From the NCBI GenBank assembly GCA_905210845.1, contig CAJLYG010000123.1, positions 1 to 9,388 of the forward strand: DNA of 9,388 nt. The letters run 5' to 3'. Source of the stretch: an uncultured Prevotella sp. (lineage in GTDB: Bacteria; Bacteroidota; Bacteroidia; Bacteroidales; Bacteroidaceae). A program made the position numbers and the translations under genes. The notes beneath the pieces are model-generated. The model ran no database searches. It saw only the letters and a program-made list of their open reading frames with translations, and was not told the origin of the DNA. Numbering within the stretch: position 1 is the stretch's first letter; each line of letters begins with the position of its first letter. Of the stretch, positions 5,711 to 9,388 are shown piece by piece.

Positions 5711-7482
5711 GCAACCATCTTCCGGTAGACAGTGTACATCCGGGTGCGGTTGATGAAACCAATCAGGTGATTGTTGACATCTAAGACGGGGAGGTCTACA
5801 GCATTGGTGTTGTCAAACTTCTGCATGACCTCTTCCATGGGATCGTTGACACCTAAGATCGCCTTGCTTGGTACCATCAATTGCTTAACCGTAAAACGAT
5901 GATAGAGTTCCGTCCTAAACATGATGTGCCGTATCTTGGTGATGTCAACCTCGCCCAATAAGGTGCCCGCATGGTCGAGGACAGGGATAAAGGTAGAATG
6001 GCTCTGGCTGATGACATGTACGAGCTTGCCCAATTCCATGTCTGGGTCTACGGGAATAAACTCCTTGTCGATCATGCTCTCTAAGTTCATGAGCGTCAGA
6101 ACCGATTTGTCGGTATGATGGGTGATCAGCTTTCCTTGTCGTGCCAATCGCATTCCGTAGATGCTGTGTGGTTCAAAGACATTCATGACTAAGTAAGAGC
6201 AGATGCACACGATCATCAAAGGCATGAACAGCTGATAGCCTCCTGTGATTTCGGCAATCAGGAAGATGCCCGTCAAGGGAGCGTGCATGACTCCCGCGAT
6301 GACGCCAGCCATTCCCAAAAGGGTGAAATTAGTTTCTGGCGTATAGATTCCCACTTGCTCTGTGTTCCAAAGACGGGCGAAGAAAAATCCACCGAACCCT
6401 CCTACGAACAGCGAGGGCATGAAGGTACCTCCGCATCCTCCTCCGCCATTGGTAGCTGCGGTGGCAAATGTCTTCAGCAACAAGACTAAGAGCACATATA
6501 GGATTAATAAGTTGCCGTGCCCATAGAATAACGAATTGTTCAATAACGTCTCCCAATCAGCCTCTGTCTGCCCGGACAGTAAGATGTCCATTGCGTTCGT
6601 TCCTTCACCATAAAGGGCAGGGAAGAAGAAAATCAGCGTGCTCAGGGATAGCCCTCCCAATGCCAATTTAGCATACGGATGCTTCTTGAGTTTTGCAAAC
6701 ACTTCCTCGCATGCTGTCATGGTACGAATGAAGTATAGGCTGACCAGTCCACAGAAAAGCCCCAATAAGATATAGGTGGGTACGCGTTCCAACTTCCATG
6801 CATCATCTAAGTGGAAGGAAAAGATAGATCCTCCGCCAATGAAAATATTAGAAAATACCGTAGCCGTGACACAGGATATCAAAATCGGAAGCAAAGATGC
6901 CATGGATAAGTCGACCATCAGGATCTCAAGCGTAAACACCAATCCAGCAATGGGAGCATTGAAAATTCCTGCTATGGCGGCAGATGCACCACATCCGACC
7001 AACAACATTAAGGTCTTGTTATCCAGTTTGAATAATTGTCCTAAATTACTCCCGATGGCAGCACCTGTCAGGACAATAGGAGCCTCGGCACCAACCGAAC
7101 CTCCGAAACCAATGGTAATGGCGGACGCTATCACTGAACTCCAACAGTTGTGTGCCTTTAGCCTGCTCCTTTTAGTAGCGATTGCATATAGAACTCGTGT
7201 GATACCATGAGAGATATTGTCCTTGACGATATACCGGACGAACAAGGATGTCAGGTAAATCCCAATCACAGGAAACACAAAATATAGCCAATTGTAGGAG
7301 TTGATATGGAATCCAGCCGTTAGCAGCAGTTGGATCTGCTTGATGATCCAATGAAGCACGAATGCAGCGACAGAAGCAAAGAATCCTACGACGAACGACA
7401 AAACCAGCATGAATTGCCGGGTACTGATATGAGATTCCCGCCAACTGTTCAAGCGTTCTATGATGGGTTGTTGCTCACTCAT
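5692..7482 (-). CDS. clcA: CLC-family chloride channel or transporter with CBS pair
   Basis: CLC proteins are homodimeric inner-membrane chloride channels or H+/Cl- antiporters. The 596-residue protein has the hydrophobic CLC core at about 20-435 and two CBS domains at about 464-525 and 533-590, which in this family bind adenosine nucleotides and tune gating. The external gate glutamate is Glu133 in GAEAP (canonical GREGP), GGTFMP (351-356) corresponds to GxFxP, and Tyr442 matches the central anion-coordinating tyrosine. Two sites are unusual: canonical GSGIP reads SHGIT (91-95), and the internal proton glutamate position next to Glu186 is Ile187. Channel versus antiporter is therefore open. 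The ATG overlaps the stop of the upstream sua5-like gene in an ATGA, so the two are translationally coupled. Confidence 0.93.
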   Translation of the reverse strand: MSEQQPIIERLNSWRESHISTRQFMLVLSFVVGFFASVAAFVLHWIIKQIQLLLTAGFHINSYNWLYFVFPVIGIYLTSLFVRYIVKDNISHGITRVLYAIATKRSRLKAHNCWSSVIASAITIGFGGSVGAEAPIVLTGAAIGSNLGQLFKLDNKTLMLLVGCGASAAIAGIFNAPIAGLVFTLEILMVDLSMASLLPILISCVTATVFSNIFIGGGSIFSFHLDDAWKLERVPTYILLGLFCGLVSLYFIRTMTACEEVFAKLKKHPYAKLALGGLSLSTLIFFFPALYGEGTNAMDILLSGQTEADWETLLNNSLFYGHGNLLILYVLLVLLLKTFATAATNGGGGCGGTFMPSLFVGGFGGFFFARLWNTEQVGIYTPETNFTLLGMAGVIAGVMHAPLTGIFLIAEITGGYQLFMPLMIVCICSYLVMNVFEPHSIYGMRLARQGKLITHHTDKSVLTLMNLESMIDKEFIPVDPDMELGKLVHVISQSHSTFIPVLDHAGTLLGEVDITKIRHIMFRTELYHRFTVKQLMVPSKAILGVNDPMEEVMQKFDNTNAVDLPVLDVNNHLIGFINRTRMYTVYRKMVADYSAE

Positions 7483-8048
7483 TTCCGGATGATCTTCACC
7501 TCCCCGTTGGATGATAGCTTAATAATGGAACTGGGTGTATGTGGCTTATGCTCTTGTCGTCGTGACCAGCAGACATAATCGACGGCATCAAGGATTTCTT
7601 GGGAGATATCTCTGTAGTTGGCGGCAGCTGGTTGACCGCTGATATTCGCACTCGTACTTACCAAGGCTTTCTGAAACCGATAGCACAGTTCCTTGGAGAA
7701 AGGCTCCTTGGTCACCCGTAATGCGATAGATCCATCCTCGGCAATCAGGTTCGGAGCTAAATTTACGGCACCATCGAGGATGATCGTTGTCGGCTTGATG
7801 GCTACATCGATTAGGTCCCAAGCTACATTCGGTACGTTGCGTACATATTGCTGCAGGCGTGCATCTGAGTCGACAAGGCAAATCAAAGCCTTGGAATCAT
7901 CACGGTGCTTGATCTGGTAAACACGTGCAACTGCATCAGGATTCGTGGCATCACAGCCTATTCCCCATACCGTATCCGTTGGGTACAAGATCACGCCCCC
8001 TTTTCTCAGCACTTCTACCGCATTCTTGATGTCTTCTGATTGATTCAT
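7479..8048 (-). CDS. L-threonylcarbamoyladenylate synthase (Sua5/YrdC/TsaC family)
   Basis: Enzymes of this family make threonylcarbamoyl-AMP from threonine, bicarbonate and ATP, the first step of t6A37 modification of tRNAs decoding ANN codons. The 189-residue protein is the short YrdC/TsaC form without the C-terminal Sua5 domain. Seen motifs are GGVILYPTDTVWGIGCDA (17-34), the substrate-binding K-x-R as Lys47-His48-Arg49, KPTTIIL (85-91), IALRV (108-112) and STSANISG (131-138). The ATG at 8048 follows an AAAGAGA purine stretch and a promoter 28 bases further up. The stop overlaps the clcA start by 4 bases. Related YciO and HypF-like paralogues exist, but length and motifs favour the tRNA enzyme. 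Confidence 0.9.
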   Translation of the reverse strand: MNQSEDIKNAVEVLRKGGVILYPTDTVWGIGCDATNPDAVARVYQIKHRDDSKALICLVDSDARLQQYVRNVPNVAWDLIDVAIKPTTIILDGAVNLAPNLIAEDGSIALRVTKEPFSKELCYRFQKALVSTSANISGQPAAANYRDISQEILDAVDYVCWSRRQEHKPHTPSSIIKLSSNGEVKIIRK

Positions 8049-8075
8049 TTCTCTTTATTTTGTCTTTTCGTGACG

Positions 8076-8106
8076 CAAATATAATCAATTATTTATAGAA
8101 AGCAAA
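8076..8106 (-). promoter_or_regulatory. Bacteroidota-type promoter of the sua5-clcA unit
   Basis: On the minus strand TTTG (8106-8103) is followed after 19 bases by TATATTTG (8083-8076), matching the Bacteroidota -33/-7 consensus. It lies in the 73-base gap between fmt and the sua5-like gene, 28 bases before the ATG, so this gene and clcA can be transcribed independently of fmt. A short ATAAT/ATTAT inverted repeat (8081-8092) overlaps the upstream side of the -7 box; no regulator can be inferred from it. Confidence 0.7.
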
Positions 8107-8121
8107 AAGGGAAATGTTAAA

Positions 8122-9096
8122 TTACTCCATTCTTGCAGCTTCTATGTCGTGCGTTCCATTCAGGAAATCACGGGCAGCCATGCGCTTTTTGCCAGCCAAC
8201 TGCACCTCGATAAGCTCCAACAACTGATCTGCTGTCTTGATATACAGACGATTATGATCGATGATAATAGAACCTTCGGGATCGTCTGTGCATTGATCAG
8301 TCTTAGCCGCTTTGTAGATCTTCAGCACGGTTTCATGTTCCTGGTTATCTTTCCTGTCTTTTAAGATCGTCCATGCTCCCGGCACAGGACTGAGTCCCCT
8401 GATGAAATCGTAAATCCGTTTGCAAGGTTGATTCCAGTCGATCCTGCAGGTCTCTTTAAAGATCTTTGGCGCTGGCTTCAAGACTCCTATTTCCGGCTGT
8501 GGCATAGAGGTGACCTTCCCATTTCCCAGAAGGACAAGGTCAACGGTCTCAAGGCATATTTCTGCGCCTAATTTCATGAGTCCATCATAGACATATTCCA
8601 CGTTTGCATCATCTGGTATAGCGAATTTCTTCTGTAGGATAATCCGCCCTGTATCAATCTGTTGGTCAAGGAAGAAAGTCGTGACGCCCGTTTCCTTTTC
8701 CCCATTGATCACAGCCCAATTGATAGGTGCTGCTCCCCGGTATTGTGGCAGAAGGGCAGCATGGACATTGAAAGTACCGAACCGTGGCATTGCCCATACC
8801 ACTTCGGGTAACATTCTGAATGCCACGACCACCTGAAGGTCGGCCCGGTAGGATCGTAATGTCTCCACGAATGTCTCGTCTTTCATTTTGATGGGCTGTA
8901 AGACGGGGATCTGATGAGCCAATGCGTATTCTTTTACTGCTGATGGTCGAAGAATAGAGCCATGGCGTCCTACTGGTTTATCAGGTTGCGTGATGGCAGC
9001 CACAACGTTATATCCTCCTTCTACTAAGGCTTGGAGGGATCCAACGGCAAATTCTGGGGTCCCCATAAAGACAATTCTTAGATCTTTCTTATTCAT
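8122..9096 (-). CDS. fmt: Methionyl-tRNA formyltransferase
   Basis: Fmt transfers a formyl group from 10-formyltetrahydrofolate to initiator Met-tRNA for translation initiation. The 324-residue length is normal. The N-terminal Rossmann-like domain starts LRIVFMGTPEFAV (6-18). The catalytic triad is Asn110 and His112 in FNVHAALLPQYRGAAPINWA, and Asp148 in QQIDTG. The C-terminal OB-fold domain begins around 207 (LKPAPKI) and includes IYDFIRGLSPVPGAW, typical of Fmt rather than other formyltransferases; it ends with RMAARDFLNG. The ATG at 9096 is preceded by AAGAAGAAG and a promoter about 22 bases further up. Fmt is often found with def, but no def is in this window; the downstream neighbour encodes another tRNA-modifying enzyme. 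Confidence 0.96.
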   Translation of the reverse strand: MNKKDLRIVFMGTPEFAVGSLQALVEGGYNVVAAITQPDKPVGRHGSILRPSAVKEYALAHQIPVLQPIKMKDETFVETLRSYRADLQVVVAFRMLPEVVWAMPRFGTFNVHAALLPQYRGAAPINWAVINGEKETGVTTFFLDQQIDTGRIILQKKFAIPDDANVEYVYDGLMKLGAEICLETVDLVLLGNGKVTSMPQPEIGVLKPAPKIFKETCRIDWNQPCKRIYDFIRGLSPVPGAWTILKDRKDNQEHETVLKIYKAAKTDQCTDDPEGSIIIDHNRLYIKTADQLLELIEVQLAGKKRMAARDFLNGTHDIEAARME

Positions 9097-9117
9097 TGCT
9101 TCTTCTTTGTGTGTCTA

Positions 9118-9148
9118 CAAAATTAGGTAAAATTAGAGATATCGCAAA
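9118..9148 (-). promoter_or_regulatory. Bacteroidota-type promoter of fmt
   Basis: On the minus strand TTTG (9148-9145) is followed after 19 bases by TAATTTTG (9125-9118), matching TTTG ... TAnnTTTG. The -7 element lies 22 bases upstream of the fmt ATG. It begins only a few bases after the stop (9154-9156) of the start-less open frame upstream, so there is no long spacer between them. Confidence 0.65.
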
Positions 9149-9153
9149 ATAAA

Positions 9154-9330
9154 TTAGAAAAAAATCATCAAATGAGGTGTATCAAAATATGGATGTTTCC
9201 TCTCGTACTTGATCTCCTCAATGTACACAGTCGTTTGGCTTGGGGTGCTGAGTACGGTCTTGAATAACTCTTCAAGCGCAATAAGGGTGTCGCAATCTGA
9301 GAGAGTGGTTACAAAAATTCTCGAGAGAAT
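9154..9330 (-). pseudogene. Start-less open frame, possible gene remnant upstream of fmt
   Basis: A minus-strand frame open for 58 codons between stops (TAA at 9333-9331 and TAA at 9156-9154) reads ILSRIFVTTLSDCDTLIALE and continues to TVYIEEIKYERKHPYFDTPH and MIFF. The composition looks plausible for protein (charged EEIKYERK, no low-complexity bias), but there is no ATG, GTG or TTG near its beginning with a ribosome site; the only Met is four residues from the end. I do not recognise the family. It may be the 3' end of a decayed gene or a chance opening. It lies between the repeat cluster and the fmt promoter. Confidence that it was ever coding is low. Confidence 0.25.
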
Positions 9331-9332
9331 TT
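9315..9332. repeat. Perfect palindrome AAATTCTC-GA-GAGAATTT
   Basis: Two exactly complementary 8-base arms are separated by GA. The symmetry could be an operator, a recombination or repeat-element end, or the base of an RNA hairpin, although a two-base loop is too tight for RNA without opening the stem. It lies within a 292-base stretch that has no convincing gene, next to a small hairpin and a tandem repeat. Confidence 0.6.
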
Positions 9333-9335
9333 AGC

Positions 9336-9350
9336 AAAAGATGTGCTTTT
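9336..9350. repeat. Small inverted repeat AAAAG-ATGTG-CTTTT
   Basis: Five-base complementary arms flank a five-base loop, three bases beyond the palindrome. On the plus strand the descending arm ends in TTTT, so it slightly resembles a weak terminator, but the stem has only one G-C pair. Listed because it clusters with the neighbouring palindrome and tandem repeat. Confidence 0.35.
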
Positions 9351-9352
9351 CC

Positions 9353-9384
9353 TGTCAACCTTATGTCAACCTTTGACAACCTAA
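9353..9384. repeat. Three imperfect tandem copies of TGTCAACCTT(A/T), reaching toward the window end
   Basis: Copies start at 9353 (TGTCAACCTTA), 9364 (TGTCAACCTTT) and 9374 (TGACAACCTAA), with spacings of 11 and 10 bases. The unit length is not a multiple of three, which argues against a coding tandem repeat. On the minus strand the unit contains GGTTGACA. The array may continue past the window end. Short arrays of this sort suggest a minisatellite-like intergenic repeat. Confidence 0.6.
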
Positions 9385-9388
9385 AATC

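Noticed and set aside
6776..7210. Plus-strand open frame of 144 codons inside clcA
   Set aside because: It lies fully antisense to CLC core motifs and has no promoter or ribosome site.
9172..9267. 31-codon plus-strand ORF starting MRCIKIWMFPLVLDLLN
   Set aside because: It has a short hydrophobic stretch but no ribosome site or promoter and is opposite the start-less minus frame; chance is the simplest explanation.
9353..9384. TTGACA-like sigma70 -35 boxes on the minus strand in the tandem repeat
   Set aside because: Bacteroidota promoters use TTTG/TAnnTTTG, and the matches arise from the repeat unit; no -7 element follows at the right spacing.
9353..9388. Edge of a CRISPR array
   Set aside because: The units are 10-11 bases and directly adjacent, with no spacers and no cas genes in the window.

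Overview
The window comes from a member of the Bacteroidota, most likely a Prevotella-like Bacteroidales. Three lines of evidence support this. Minus-strand genes are preceded by the phylum's promoter form (TTTG, 19-20 bases, TAnnTTTG). A secreted protein ends in an 'IYxxxG...KGIYIVNxKK' tail of the kind seen in Prevotella and Bacteroides exported proteins. The Trp enzymes and the CLC transporter also read as Bacteroidales types. No rRNA, tRNA, CRISPR array, insertion sequence or prophage gene was recognised.

Left part (1-4366, plus strand): the distal half of a tryptophan biosynthesis operon in the order trpF (5' end missing), trpA, trpB, trpE, trpG. The genes overlap or are separated by 5-6 bases, so this is one transcript with coupled translation. 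Together they encode anthranilate synthase (TrpE+TrpG), phosphoribosylanthranilate isomerase (TrpF) and tryptophan synthase (TrpA+TrpB). trpD and trpC are not present and cannot lie directly downstream, because trpG meets a convergent gene 5 bases after its stop. The first ~53 bases do not read as trpF. In another frame they encode 17 residues resembling the end of an ATP-cone domain of an anaerobic ribonucleotide reductase. The left edge therefore looks like a junction, either an assembly chimera or a rearrangement.

Middle (4372-5641, minus strand): a single gene for an exported 401-residue protein of unknown function, with its own Bacteroidota promoter.

Right part (5689-9148, minus strand): a two-gene unit, a Sua5/YrdC-type tRNA threonylcarbamoylation enzyme followed by a CLC chloride transporter with a CBS pair. 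The two genes share an ATGA overlap and have a promoter upstream. Before them lies fmt (methionyl-tRNA formyltransferase), also with its own promoter. A perfect 9-bp inverted repeat spans the stop codon of the CLC gene.

Right edge (9149-9388): no convincing gene. It holds a start-less open frame, a perfect palindrome, a small hairpin and an 11-bp tandem repeat cut by the window end, together looking like a non-coding repeat element.

Overall this is largely housekeeping DNA. No undescribed multi-gene system is apparent. The points most worth checking are the left-edge junction, the hairpin over the clcA stop, the divergent CLC motifs and the repeat cluster at the right edge.
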